Shown: positions 1-8,653 of the stretch, one piece after another
Layout of the letters: every line of letters begins with the position of its first letter
Numbering within the stretch: position 1 is the first letter of the stretch
Source: Propionimicrobium lymphophilum DSM 4903
GTDB taxonomy: Bacteria > Actinomycetota > Actinomycetes > Propionibacteriales > Propionibacteriaceae
Direction: 5' to 3'
Assembly: GCF_000423485.1 (NCBI RefSeq)
Contig: NZ_AUIB01000001.1
Coordinates: forward strand, 434,001-498,000
DNA length: 64,000 nucleotides
Program-made: the position numbers and the translations under genes
The notes under the pieces: model-generated
The model's database searches: none
What the model saw: the letters and a program-made list of their open reading frames with translations, nothing else
Told to the model about the DNA's origin: nothing

Positions 1-2
1 GA

Positions 3-50
3 ATTGTCGCCGGTGGTATCGAGGTTCACTCCGACGCGGCTGTAGGGTAA
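3..50 (+). CDS. possible 3' end of an upstream gene (partial)
   Basis: An open frame from the window edge ends in TAA at 48-50, five bases before the next start codon. The last residues would read VAGGIEVHSDAAVG. The short gap to the following gene would suit an operon, but two of the three frames stop in this stretch, so the reading is uncertain and no function can be given. Confidence 0.3.
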   Translation: MVAGGIEVHSDAAVG

Positions 51-55
51 GCAAC

Positions 56-1456
56 ATGATTATTGCTGCTGCAGACGGTTCCGCTCTAAACAATCCCGGA
101 CCTGCGGGTTGGGCTTGGTATATCGATCGGAACAATTGGGCCGCTGACGGCTGGGAGAACGGCACAAATAATCAGGGTGAGCTCAAAGCGGTTCTTAACC
201 TTCTCCGCGCGACTGCCCACACCGACGAACACCTGAAGATCCTCTGCGATAGCCAATACGTCATTAATACAGTTACGAAGTGGATGCCTGGCTGGAAGCG
301 CAAAGGATGGAAGAAGGCCGACGGCAAGCCCGTTCTCAATCTTGAGCTGGTTAAAGCGCTGGACGAGGCATTACAGGGGCGCATGGTTCGTTTCGAGTGG
401 GTTAAAGGCCACTCCGGACACGACCTGAACGAGGCCGCGGACACGTGCGCCAGAGGAGCGGCTACGGCTGTCCAGCAGGGTAAAGAGGTCGATCGAGGCC
501 CTGGTTTCAATCTGGTCCCTGCCCAGGGGCTGCATGAAGAACCCCAGGACGAACAGCTAGACCTTTTCTCGGGCGGTTTCGATCCTGAGCCGAAAGACCC
601 AGAACCCGCTCAGCACAGGCCGGATCCCAAAACCTCGAAAGAAGATGATTCGAAAATGAAACTTGCATTCATCGGATGCGGGAACATGGGGGAGGCCATG
701 CTCTCCGGCGCGCTACGCGCAAGCGTGGTAAATGCCGCGGATGTTCGGGTAAACACGCACACCGAAAAGTCCATGGCCAGGCTTGCAGAGAAGTACGGTG
801 TAGCTGCACAGGCCGATAAGGCCAAGGCGGTCAAAGGTGCTGATGTGGTGGTGATCGCTACAGAACCATCCAGTTACCCCGAGGTGCTAGGCCAGATTTC
901 TGGTGCGGTTGGTGTCGACGCAGTTGTGATCAGCATCACTCCCGCGTTCAACCTCGAGCAGCTACGCGGTTTCTTGGGAAAGAGCGGGCATTTGGTTCGC
1001 ACGATGCCTAACATGCCCGCTCAGATCGGCAAGGGCTTCACGGGCGTCGTGTTTGAAGACGCAGTTGACGGCGCACAGCGTGAAGCCGTCATGAAGTTCT
1101 TGGGCAGCTTTGGGAAGGCTCAGCAAGTTCGCGAGGAGCAGCTCGGGGCGGTCACGGCGCTGGCCGGTTCTGCGCCTGCTTTCATCTACATGTTCATCTC
1201 CGCGATGGCAGACGCTGGTGTCGATTTCGGCATGACGCGAGCTCAAGCCCTGCAGATCGCCACGGCAACGGTTGAGGGATCAGCGGCATACGTGCGCGAG
1301 CGCGATTACCGAGTTGCGGACCTGCTTGAGGGCATCAGCTCACCGGGTGGCACGACCATTCGCGGCATCATCGAGATGCAAAAGCAGGGTGTACCCGCCG
1401 GCATCGTTGAGGCGATGCGCGCGGTGGTGACCAAATACGATGAAATGAATAGCTAA
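56..1456 (+). CDS. proC: RNase HI fused to pyrroline-5-carboxylate reductase
   Basis: Residues 1-140 are ribonuclease HI, which cuts RNA in RNA-DNA hybrids; the acidic catalytic set is visible as D7, E42, D65 and D129, with H119. Residues 141-200 form a Pro/Asp/Glu-rich linker containing QLDLF (167-171), which matches the bacterial sliding-clamp-binding motif. Residues 201-466 are a full ProC, the NADPH-dependent last step of proline synthesis, with the Rossmann motif GCGNMG. M201 (ATG at 656) is exactly where a stand-alone ProC would start, and AAAGAAG lies a few bases upstream, so ProC may also be made separately by internal initiation. Actinobacterial RNase HI is often fused to a phosphatase domain (Rv2228c type); a ProC partner is unusual. 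Domain calls are firm; whether one or two proteins are made is not. Confidence 0.9.
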   Translation: MIIAAADGSALNNPGPAGWAWYIDRNNWAADGWENGTNNQGELKAVLNLLRATAHTDEHLKILCDSQYVINTVTKWMPGWKRKGWKKADGKPVLNLELVKALDEALQGRMVRFEWVKGHSGHDLNEAADTCARGAATAVQQGKEVDRGPGFNLVPAQGLHEEPQDEQLDLFSGGFDPEPKDPEPAQHRPDPKTSKEDDSKMKLAFIGCGNMGEAMLSGALRASVVNAADVRVNTHTEKSMARLAEKYGVAAQADKAKAVKGADVVVIATEPSSYPEVLGQISGAVGVDAVVISITPAFNLEQLRGFLGKSGHLVRTMPNMPAQIGKGFTGVVFEDAVDGAQREAVMKFLGSFGKAQQVREEQLGAVTALAGSAPAFIYMFISAMADAGVDFGMTRAQALQIATATVEGSAAYVRERDYRVADLLEGISSPGGTTIRGIIEMQKQGVPAGIVEAMRAVVTKYDEMNS

Positions 1457-1469
1457 GTAGCGGTTAAAT

Positions 1470-1522
1470 AATTATCGGGTGCATGAAACTGAGCGGAAGC
1501 TAGGTTTGTGCACCCGATAATT
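1470..1522. terminator. 14-bp perfect inverted repeat after proC
   Basis: Arms 1470-1483 (AATTATCGGGTGCA) and 1509-1522 are exact reverse complements separated by 25 bases. There is no T-run after the right arm, so it may act with the next hairpin rather than as a stand-alone terminator. Confidence 0.5.
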
Positions 1523-1531
1523 TATGAGAAA

Positions 1532-1575
1532 AAATCTGGGGTGGGAAAAATCCCGCCCCAGATTTGATTTATTTA
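1532..1575 (+). terminator. Rho-independent terminator of the rnhA-proC transcript
   Basis: Stem arms 1532-1546 and 1551-1565 pair over 15 bases with one G-U pair and an AAAA loop, followed by the T-rich GATTTATTTAATT. It is the stronger of two tandem hairpins downstream of proC. Confidence 0.8.
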
Positions 1576-2025
1576 ATTACTTAACACGGCGACGAAGCAA
1601 AGATGCCAATTTTATTGAGATCGTTAGTGAGCTTGGTGACGTATACAACGGCTTTGTTTTCGTTCTAGCAAGCTTTTGCAGAGTGCTTTTGGAAGACTGT
1701 TTGAAAGACTTCGACGTGCTCAGAATATTTTCCGTATATTTATTTCATAGTTGAGGAAATCTGCAATTTTTTAAAGATATTAATAGGTTGTGTGGCTCTT
1801 AGTTTCTCTGAACAATCGGTTCTATGTCTATGGTGATTAAGTGTGGGAGGCTCATCTGGAAAAATGGTTTATTCACTATTTTTCTAATGTTCTAAGAATA
1901 CCTAGAGTCATGATAACCGGAAAAAGATCACTTTTAGCTGTAATTGCTAACCCCTTAAAAACACTGAATCTGCACAGTGTGTTACCGTTGTGTCCGTATT
2001 TCGTGGATTAGAAGGGGAACCGAAA

Positions 2026-2298
2026 ATGAATCGGGTTAATAAGGTTGCGTCCGGATTTTTGGCATCACTGGTGATGCTCAGCCTTTGTGCTTGCGGTCCA
2101 GCAAACAAGGGTTCTGAAACGACCTGCGGAGACTATCTTAAAATGAGTAGCTCGAAACAAAAGAAAACGATTGAAACCAATTTTAAAGAGAACAACAGGT
2201 CGTCTGAAAAGGACGAGGTTTCGAAGGTCGCTGGTATGGTTGTCTCTGGGTGCTCTTTCGTCGATGAGGAACAAACTCTGGACTATTTCTTCAAATAG
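2026..2298 (+). CDS. small secreted lipoprotein, unknown function
   Basis: A 90-residue protein with a short basic N-terminus, a hydrophobic segment and a lipobox-like LCAC around residue 22, predicting lipid attachment and display on the outer face of the membrane. The mature part is charged, contains the typical CGDYLKM-like stretch of small actinobacterial lipoproteins and has further cysteines that could pair. I chose ATG 2026 rather than the in-frame start 36 bases upstream because AGAAGGGG sits at 2010-2017 with good spacing and because the signal peptide then begins correctly. It is a single gene between two terminators. I do not recognise a precise family. Confidence 0.7.
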   Translation: MNRVNKVASGFLASLVMLSLCACGPANKGSETTCGDYLKMSSSKQKKTIETNFKENNRSSEKDEVSKVAGMVVSGCSFVDEEQTLDYFFK

Positions 2299-2313
2299 CA
2301 AATTCAGTTACTA

Positions 2314-2356
2314 AGAGCGCTTCGCGGCATTTTTGCTGCGGGGCGCTTCGTTTTTT
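2314..2356 (+). terminator. Rho-independent terminator of the lipoprotein gene
   Basis: A long stem (about 2314-2329 with 2334-2349, including G-U pairs) with a T-rich loop is followed by TTTTTT. Confidence 0.85.
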
Positions 2357-2487
2357 CGGACACTTTTAGCGAGACCAAAAATTCCGATTTTTCGGTGGCA
2401 TCAAGATTGGTTAAAAATCTGGTGCTGCTGCATATTCGCTGCATACGATTGCTGTTGGGGACGAGTAAAAACTGGTTCTGACTAGGG

Positions 2488-2559
2488 TGGGCGATACTGG
2501 GTTCGAACCAGCGACCTCTTCGGTGTGAACGAAGCGCGCTACCACTGCGCCAATCGCCC
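2488..2559 (-). tRNA. tRNA-Val(CAC)
   Basis: The reverse strand folds into a 72-base cloverleaf: acceptor GGGCGAT with ATCGCCC, discriminator A, TTCGAA in the T arm, and anticodon CAC in the loop of the CTTCG/CGAAG stem. CCA is not encoded. Confidence 0.95.
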
Positions 2560-2669
2560 TTTCGTCAGAAGAGATTAGCGCAGTGGTAAACGTCGTTCAA
2601 GCTGCGAAACGTCAATTTTGGCACGTGAAAATTCCGGTACGGGCTAGTTGCCGGTAGTAATGCGCTCGC

Positions 2670-3161
2670 TTAATTGAGTGGGCGGGTGATTTTATCTCCG
2701 GGCTTCGCCTCGCCCAGCTCCTGCCAGGTTCCTGATACTTCGAACTTGGAGAAGGCTGCGGTGGGGTAGGCGCAGGTCAATGCGTCCGCTTTTCTTGGGT
2801 CTTGGGCCCAAGACAACTCGGCGGCCAAGTGAGGGATGCTGGGGGCGTGAGCGACGATCAGCAAAGTGGAAATTTCGTCTGGAACTTCGGATATCTGCTG
2901 GCGTAGTGTCTTGACGGAGCACAGGTAGAGAGCTCGCATGTATTCCACGTGTGGATTGTTGGGCAGGTCTAGCTGGTCAAGAGTGTCGCGAGTCCTAGCC
3001 GCGTCAGAGCACATGACCATCTCGATGCTGTCGTCGCGCAAAGCCAGGCCGGCTGCTTTAGCCTGCTGACGTCCAAATGCGGAAAGCTTTCTTTCGTGAT
3101 CGCTGCATCCGCTTCTGGATTCTGCCTGGGCATGACGCATCAAGATGAGTTTCTTAGCCAT
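2670..3161 (-). CDS. SixA-like histidine phosphatase
   Basis: A 163-residue single-domain member of the histidine phosphatase superfamily. The catalytic RHA motif (LMRHAQAES) lies at residues 8-16, and the second catalytic histidine is in VAHAPS. Family members of this length dephosphorylate phosphohistidine or small phosphoesters; the substrate here is unknown. The frame is open for 28 more codons upstream, but the family begins with M-x-K-L-hydrophobic-LMRHA, so ATG 3161 is preferred. It lies alone, antisense to the tRNA cluster downstream and on the same strand as tRNA-Val(CAC). Confidence 0.85.
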   Translation of the reverse strand: MAKKLILMRHAQAESRSGCSDHERKLSAFGRQQAKAAGLALRDDSIEMVMCSDAARTRDTLDQLDLPNNPHVEYMRALYLCSVKTLRQQISEVPDEISTLLIVAHAPSIPHLAAELSWAQDPRKADALTCAYPTAAFSKFEVSGTWQELGEAKPGDKITRPLN

Positions 3162-3301
3162 GCCTAGACATGCTATCTCGGGCGTAAAAGCGCGGTTTTT
3201 TGCTTTGGGAACTGGGGTTGTGGGCTCGATTTTGACATTCGCCAAAACTCCGCTAAGTTAGTCCTCGCACTTGAAAAACAGGGCAGCCCCGAAGAGGGCA
3301 T

Positions 3302-3374
3302 GCGGACGTGGCTCAGTTGGTAGAGCATCACCTTGCCAAGGTGAGGGTCGCGGGTTCGAATCCCGTCGTCCGCT
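3302..3374 (+). tRNA. tRNA-Gly(GCC)
   Basis: 73-base cloverleaf: acceptor GCGGACG with CGTCCGC, GGTTCGAATCC T arm, anticodon GCC in CTTGCCAAG, discriminator T. CCA is not encoded. Confidence 0.95.
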
Positions 3375-3408
3375 CGGAGAAGGTCTGAGGGCCTAGGCTC
3401 CTCAATTT

Positions 3409-3479
3409 GGTGGAGTGGCCGAGAGGCGAGGCACCGGACTGCAAATCCGTTTACACGGGTTCAAATCCCGTCTCCACCT
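3409..3479 (+). tRNA. tRNA-Cys(GCA)
   Basis: 71-base cloverleaf: acceptor GGTGGAG with CTCCACC, GGTTCAAATCC T arm, anticodon GCA in ACTGCAAAT, discriminator T. It lies 34 bases after tRNA-Gly, probably in one transcript with it. Confidence 0.95.
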
Positions 3480-3480
3480 C

Positions 3481-3555
3481 GGGCGGTTGGCGCAGCGGTA
3501 GCGCGCTTCCCTGACACGGAAGAGGTCGCTGGTTCGATCCCAGTACCGCCCACCA
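3481..3555 (+). tRNA. tRNA-Val(GAC)
   Basis: Cloverleaf 3481-3552 with acceptor GGGCGGT/ACCGCCC, anticodon GAC and discriminator A, followed by an encoded CCA at 3553-3555. It starts one base after tRNA-Cys and is a second valine isoacceptor beside the CAC one on the other strand. Confidence 0.95.
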
Positions 3556-3736
3556 CCTTCAAAAACTTCTTCAAGCTGATTCTAAAGCCATTCACCCTTC
3601 TTGTTTCGGAAAACTCGTTAGTATCTTTTTGGTTAAGGTCTGGTTGCTGCGAGAGTCGCGCTCTTCTTTGCCATTTACCTACAGGCAAGATTATTGTTCC
3701 TTCGCTGTATCTGATTATTTACAAGGGTGATTTAGC

Positions 3737-5977
3737 TTGCAGGTTAAGGCTGACGTGGCTAGCCACGCACCAAATTATCGACCCGAGCTGCACGGTCTAC
3801 GAGCCACGGCCATCCTCATGGTGGCGGCTTATCACATCTGGATTGGGCGAGTAAGCGGCGGCATCGACGTCTTCCTCTTAATCTCTAGCTTCTTGCTGAT
3901 GCAGACGTTTATGCGTCGCATTGATAACAGCCGGCACATCGAGTTGGTGGGGTATTGGCTTAAGGCCTTTAAACGGCTCTTACCGCCCGCTATCGTCACG
4001 ATCTTGTTCACCGTGATAGCGGTACAAGCGTTCTTTCCCGCCGAACGAATTAGGGGAGTGCTGCGCGAGGCGGTTGCTTCGATTTGTTACTACGAAAACT
4101 GGTTCCTAGCGGTTAACAGCTTCGACTATTACGCGGATAAATCGGTCGTCAGCCCTCTCCAACATTTCTGGTCGTTATCGATCCAGGGCCAGATCTTTTT
4201 ACTCTGGCCAGCCATCATCGCCGTTTGCTGGTTTTTGGGCAGAAAGATCAACTTCAGCGTTCGTCAGATCCTGACGCTAGTTTTTGGAGTTATCTTCGGT
4301 GGCTCCCTTATCTGGTCGATCATTCAAACCAACACCAATCAGTCCTACGCATATTTCAGCACCTGGACTCGGCTGTGGGAGTTTGCGCTCGGTGCGCTCC
4401 TGGCGCTGATATTGCCGGGTGTCGAACGGTTCTTCGGCTACGGCCCCGGAAAAGAATTCACCGGTTCTAGGAGCGCCCTTAACGTTCGGGTCGGGCTTGG
4501 CTGGTTCGGGCTGATAGCTATGCTCCTGTGTGGCGTTTTGGTCGACGTCCAGGGGATGTTCCCTGGCTATGTCGCGCTATGGCCGACGGGCGCTGCGGTG
4601 CTCGTCCTGATTGCGGGCAACACAGGTGTTTGGTATTCGGCAGACAGGATCCTTTCGAGCCGCCCACTCAAATTTTTGGGTGATATTTCTTACGCGCTCT
4701 ATCTTGCGCACTGGCCGGTTCTGATCACCACGCTTCAACTCACCGGTTCGAGCCAGCTCAACATCCCGCAGGGATTCGTTGTCCTCGCTGTGTCGATCGC
4801 GTTCGCGACCGTGCTGACCAAATACCTCGACGCGCCGATCAGGTATTCCGACTGGGCCGCAAAGCGACACAGGAATAGCCTCGCGATAATTCTCGCGTCC
4901 CTGCTCGTCGGCCTGGTCCCGGTGATCTCCTATCAGACGATCATCCAGAAGCGGTTAGAGAAGATCTCGGCCGTCGTCAGTGTGGATAATCCTGGCGCTC
5001 TAGTTCTTAGCGAAGATTTTCAGGACTATTCGAGCAAGGACAAGCCCATCAAGCCGTTGCGTGAGCAAATGGAGGACGAGTGGGCAGCAATCGATGGCGT
5101 TCAATGCGACGGCGAATTCCGCCCCGACGACGAAACTCTCGCCGATGGGTGCCGGGTGGGGTACAACGACAGGAATAAGGTGGCGATTGTAACCGGCAAC
5201 TCTCGCGTCGAACAGTATCTGCCTTTTATCGAGCCGGCGCTCAAGAAGAACGGCTGGACTATCGTTCAAGCCCTACGCGGTGGCTGCTCCTTCATTAGCC
5301 CAGACGAAGAAAGCTACCAGCGATACAAGATTTTGCGCGGCGAGACTCGAGCCTCCAGCGATTCCTCTGAGACATTTAGCGAATCTGTCGGCGTGGTTGA
5401 ATCGCCGGTCAGCGATACCTCTAATGGGCCTAGTTGCTTTGAATGGTCAAAAGCGGTGGACGAATACATAGAAAAGATCAATCCCGATCTAGTGATTGCT
5501 GCTTCCACATATGTTCCGAATCCTGGCGACCAGAGCGAGGAGATAGTGCCCGGTTTCGACAAAATCGTCGAAAAGTACACCAGCCGCGGCATCCAAATTT
5601 TAGGGATCCGCGACGAGCCTAGACTCAAACAGACACCGTTCGAGTGCATGGATCCGATCGTCGAAAACGGCCTCAAAGATCTCGACGAAAAAACGGCCTA
5701 CGAAATTGCTGCGAAAGTTTGCACGCAGCCGATGGGTGAGATCTACAGCAGCCAAGATCCGGCTCAGGCGCTCACCAACTTCGAGCGTCAGCCCGGAAAG
5801 CTCTACCTGTTCGACCCGACACCGTGGATATGCCCCGATGGGGAATGCCCGCTAATCATCGGCAACCTTTTCGTCTACATGGATTCTTACCACATGACCT
5901 CGGCGTACATGCGTTCGATGTATCCGCTAGTGGAGGACAAACTCGACAAAATTCTGATTTCGGCCGCCGGAGAATAA
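3737..5977 (+). CDS. OatA-like membrane acyltransferase with SGNH domain
   Basis: The 746-residue protein has an acyltransferase-3 domain (about 12-400) with roughly ten membrane segments, starting YRPELHGLRATAILMV, the family N-terminus carrying the catalytic histidine region. It is followed by an extracytoplasmic SGNH-hydrolase-like domain (about 450-746). Such proteins O-acetylate peptidoglycan or cell-surface glycans. In the SGNH part the usual GDS nucleophile block reads TGNSR (near residue 487), and a DxxH block (DSYH) lies near the C-terminus. The start is TTG with AAGGGTGA 7 bases upstream. It is monocistronic between the tRNAs and thrS. The acceptor is not predictable. Confidence 0.85.
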   Translation: MQVKADVASHAPNYRPELHGLRATAILMVAAYHIWIGRVSGGIDVFLLISSFLLMQTFMRRIDNSRHIELVGYWLKAFKRLLPPAIVTILFTVIAVQAFFPAERIRGVLREAVASICYYENWFLAVNSFDYYADKSVVSPLQHFWSLSIQGQIFLLWPAIIAVCWFLGRKINFSVRQILTLVFGVIFGGSLIWSIIQTNTNQSYAYFSTWTRLWEFALGALLALILPGVERFFGYGPGKEFTGSRSALNVRVGLGWFGLIAMLLCGVLVDVQGMFPGYVALWPTGAAVLVLIAGNTGVWYSADRILSSRPLKFLGDISYALYLAHWPVLITTLQLTGSSQLNIPQGFVVLAVSIAFATVLTKYLDAPIRYSDWAAKRHRNSLAIILASLLVGLVPVISYQTIIQKRLEKISAVVSVDNPGALVLSEDFQDYSSKDKPIKPLREQMEDEWAAIDGVQCDGEFRPDDETLADGCRVGYNDRNKVAIVTGNSRVEQYLPFIEPALKKNGWTIVQALRGGCSFISPDEESYQRYKILRGETRASSDSSETFSESVGVVESPVSDTSNGPSCFEWSKAVDEYIEKINPDLVIAASTYVPNPGDQSEEIVPGFDKIVEKYTSRGIQILGIRDEPRLKQTPFECMDPIVENGLKDLDEKTAYEIAAKVCTQPMGEIYSSQDPAQALTNFERQPGKLYLFDPTPWICPDGECPLIIGNLFVYMDSYHMTSAYMRSMYPLVEDKLDKILISAAGE

Positions 5978-6081
5978 AACTCTGGAACCTTAATTGCCGT
6001 CCTTGGCATTAAATCAGGCAGAATAGGGAATGGAAACAGTCGTGCGGCCCAGTATGCCGCCGAGAATAGTTAGGAAGTTTC

Positions 6082-8097
6082 GTGTTGAAGAAAGTCTTTG
6101 TCTTGCGCGGCAACGAGCGTGAGCAGATAGAGGCGGAGAACGGTTTCGATCTTTTCGGTAACGACCAGAGCGTCGTAGCAATGAAGGTCAACGGAAATAC
6201 CGTCGATCTGGCTACCGAGCTAAACGATTCGGACGAGGTGGAGCCTGTCCTGAACACTAGCGACGAGGGGCTGTCGATCATCAGGCACTCTGCGGCTCAC
6301 GTAACCGCACAGGCACTACAAGAGATTTTCCCGCAGGCCAGGCTGGGCATCGGCCCGCCTATCACCGATGGCTTCTACTACGACTTCCAGGTCGATCCGC
6401 TAACCCCTGAAGACCTGAAAACTATCGAAAAGAAGATGACCCAGATCATCAAGGCTCGTCAGAAGTTCGTTCGCCGCGAGGTAACCGACGAACAGGCCAG
6501 GATTGAGGAGGCGGAGGAGCCCTTCAAGCTCGAGTTGATTGAGGACAAGGGTGGCGCCAATGAATCCGACGGTTCATCCGTCGAGGTCGGTGGCGGCCAG
6601 CTGACGATGTACGACAACGTTCGTCGTGACGGCACCGTCGCTTGGACCGACCTTTGCCGTGGCCCGCACGTCCCGCACACCGGCTACATCAAAGCGGTAG
6701 CGCTAACCCGCAGCTCGGCTGCATACTGGCGAGGTGACCAAGCAAATGCGGCCCTGCAGCGTGTTTACGGCACTGCTTGGGCGACGAAGGAAGACCTCAA
6801 GGCCTACAAGACTCGCATGGAGGAGGCCGCCAAGCGCGACCACCGCAAGCTTGGTCAAGAGCTAGACCTGTTCAGCTTCCCCGAGGAAATCGGCCCTGGC
6901 CTTTCGGTGTTCCACCCAAAGGGCGGCATCGTTCGCATGGAGATGGAGGACTACTCGCGCAAGCAGCACGTTGCGCACGGTTATAGCTTCGTAAACACTC
7001 CGCACATCACCAAGGGCGAGCTTTACAAGACTTCCGGCCACCTCGACTGGTACGCCGACGGCATGTACCCGCCGCTGCACATGGACGAGGAACGCGACGC
7101 CGAGGGCAACATCACCAAGCAGGGCTTCGATTACTACCTGAAGCCGATGAACTGCCCGATGCACAACCTCATTTACGCAGCTAGGCAGCGTTCTTACCGT
7201 GAGCTTCCGCTGCGGCTATTCGAGTTCGGCACTGTGTACCGCAACGAAAAGTCCGGCGTTCTGCATGGGCTGACCCGCGGCCGCGGATTCACCCAGGACG
7301 ACGCGCACATCTACTGCACCCGCGAGCAAATGCGCGACGAGCTTTCCAGGCTGCTGACGTTCGTCCTGGACCTGCTTCGTGACTACGGTCTAAACGACTT
7401 CTACCTAGAGCTGTCCACCAAGAATCCCAAGAAATTTGTGGGCGATGACGACACCTGGCGCGAGGCAACCGAGACTCTTCGTGAGGTAGCCGAGGCCTCC
7501 GGCCTGGAGCTCGTTCCGGACCCCGAGGGTGCGGCCTTCTATGGTCCGAAAATCTCCGTTCAGGCCAAAGATGCCATCGGACGCACCTGGCAGATGTCCA
7601 CTATCCAGCTCGACTTCAACCTGCCAGAGCGATTCGAGCTCGAATACACCTCCTCGGACGGCACGAAGAAGCGTCCCGTGATGATTCACCGTGCTTTGTT
7701 CGGTTCGATCGAGCGCTTCTTTGGCGTTTTGCTCGAACACTACGCGGGCGCATTCCCGGCATGGCTGGCTCCTGTCCAGGTCGTCGGAATTCCGGTCGCA
7801 GAGGCCTTCGAGGGCTATCTAGGCAAAATTATCGACCGGCTGCGTGCCCAGGGCGTGCGCGCCGAGCTAGATGCCTCGGATGATCGCATGACCAAGAAGA
7901 TCCGTACAGCGCAGCGTCAGAAGGTTCCCTTCATGCTGATCGCGGGGGGTGACGACGAGGAAGCGGGCGCGGTTAGCTTCCGATTCCGCGATGGCAGCCA
8001 GCGCAACCGGGTTCCCATCGACGAGGCCATCAAGATCATCACCGACCACATCGCGTCTCGTTCTAATACGGATTTGAGCGCGAATACCGATGAGTGA
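6082..8097 (+). CDS. thrS: threonyl-tRNA synthetase
   Basis: Charges tRNA-Thr in the cytoplasm. The 671 residues show the full order: TGS domain (1-62), editing domain with H69-x3-H73, class II catalytic core (about 270-560) with NCPMH and FRNE-type elements, and an anticodon-binding domain at the end. The start is GTG 6082; TTG 6085 fits the AGGAAG site at 6072-6077 about as well. I saw no T-box leader upstream. Its 3' end overlaps the HIT gene by 8 bases, starting the thrS-HIT-pgsA-patA-pimA cluster that is conserved in mycobacteria. Confidence 0.97.
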   Translation: MLKKVFVLRGNEREQIEAENGFDLFGNDQSVVAMKVNGNTVDLATELNDSDEVEPVLNTSDEGLSIIRHSAAHVTAQALQEIFPQARLGIGPPITDGFYYDFQVDPLTPEDLKTIEKKMTQIIKARQKFVRREVTDEQARIEEAEEPFKLELIEDKGGANESDGSSVEVGGGQLTMYDNVRRDGTVAWTDLCRGPHVPHTGYIKAVALTRSSAAYWRGDQANAALQRVYGTAWATKEDLKAYKTRMEEAAKRDHRKLGQELDLFSFPEEIGPGLSVFHPKGGIVRMEMEDYSRKQHVAHGYSFVNTPHITKGELYKTSGHLDWYADGMYPPLHMDEERDAEGNITKQGFDYYLKPMNCPMHNLIYAARQRSYRELPLRLFEFGTVYRNEKSGVLHGLTRGRGFTQDDAHIYCTREQMRDELSRLLTFVLDLLRDYGLNDFYLELSTKNPKKFVGDDDTWREATETLREVAEASGLELVPDPEGAAFYGPKISVQAKDAIGRTWQMSTIQLDFNLPERFELEYTSSDGTKKRPVMIHRALFGSIERFFGVLLEHYAGAFPAWLAPVQVVGIPVAEAFEGYLGKIIDRLRAQGVRAELDASDDRMTKKIRTAQRQKVPFMLIAGGDDEEAGAVSFRFRDGSQRNRVPIDEAIKIITDHIASRSNTDLSANTDE

Positions 8098-8653
8098 CCA
8101 GGAGATAGAAGACGAGATTCGCTTCGCGGGCGTGCCCGATTCAATGCAGCGGCTATGGACGCCGCACCGAATCGCCTACATTCACGGCGAGGACAAACCT
8201 GCGGATGCGAGCAGCGTCGAATGCCCGTTTTGCCGCGCGCCTAAAAAGGACGATGAGGAATCCCTGATCGTCCACCGCGGTGAAACTGCATTCGTCGTCA
8301 TGAACCTCTATCCATACAACACTGGTCACCTTTTGGTGTGCCCATATCGCCACGTCGCCAGCTACATTGACCTCACCGAGGAAGAAACCCGCGAGGTGGC
8401 GGAGCTGACCCAACAGGCGATCCGTACAATCACGAGGGTTTCCAAACCGCAGGGCTTTAACCTGGGCATGAACCAAGGCAACGTTGCGGGCGCGGGTATT
8501 GCTGCGCACCTCCATCAGCACGTCGTGCCCAGGTGGCTTGGCGATGCTAATTTCCTGCCGATAATCGCACGGACTAAAGCCGTTCCTGAATTATTAAGCA
8601 AGACCCGCGAAATGCTCGCCAATGCGTGGGCGGATTCTCAGAAAGGTCAGTAA
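8090..8653 (+). CDS. HIT-family diadenosine tetraphosphate phosphorylase-like protein
   Basis: A 187-residue HIT protein with the histidine triad HLHQHVV (about residue 148), plus NTGHLLV and a CPFC pair near the N-terminus. The mycobacterial homologue in the same position (Rv2613c) splits Ap4A by phosphorolysis, so that is the likely reaction. Ap4A is a side product of aminoacyl-tRNA synthetases, which gives sense to the coupling with thrS through the 8-base overlap. It shares its TAATG stop/start with the next gene. Confidence 0.88.
   Translation: MSDQEIEDEIRFAGVPDSMQRLWTPHRIAYIHGEDKPADASSVECPFCRAPKKDDEESLIVHRGETAFVVMNLYPYNTGHLLVCPYRHVASYIDLTEEETREVAELTQQAIRTITRVSKPQGFNLGMNQGNVAGAGIAAHLHQHVVPRWLGDANFLPIIARTKAVPELLSKTREMLANAWADSQKGQ

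Larger units (their letters stand above)
1457..2025. other. AT-rich intergenic region with two hairpins
   Basis: After proC come two strong hairpins (listed separately), then about 400 bases of AT-rich DNA without a convincing gene. A 76-codon frame at 1524-1754 begins inside the second hairpin, has no ribosome site and shows no recognisable family, so it is not called. The promoter of the lipoprotein gene presumably lies in the last 100 bases. Confidence 0.6.

Noticed and set aside
1524-1754. 76-codon plus-strand frame after proC
   Set aside because: It starts inside a terminator hairpin, has no ribosome site and its sequence resembles no family; AT-rich noise.
3461-3688. 75-codon minus-strand frame over tRNA-Val(GAC)
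   Set aside because: It covers a tRNA on the other strand and has no support as a coding sequence.
5978-6081. T-box riboswitch before thrS
   Set aside because: The gap is only about 100 bases and shows no T-box sequence or terminator/antiterminator pair.
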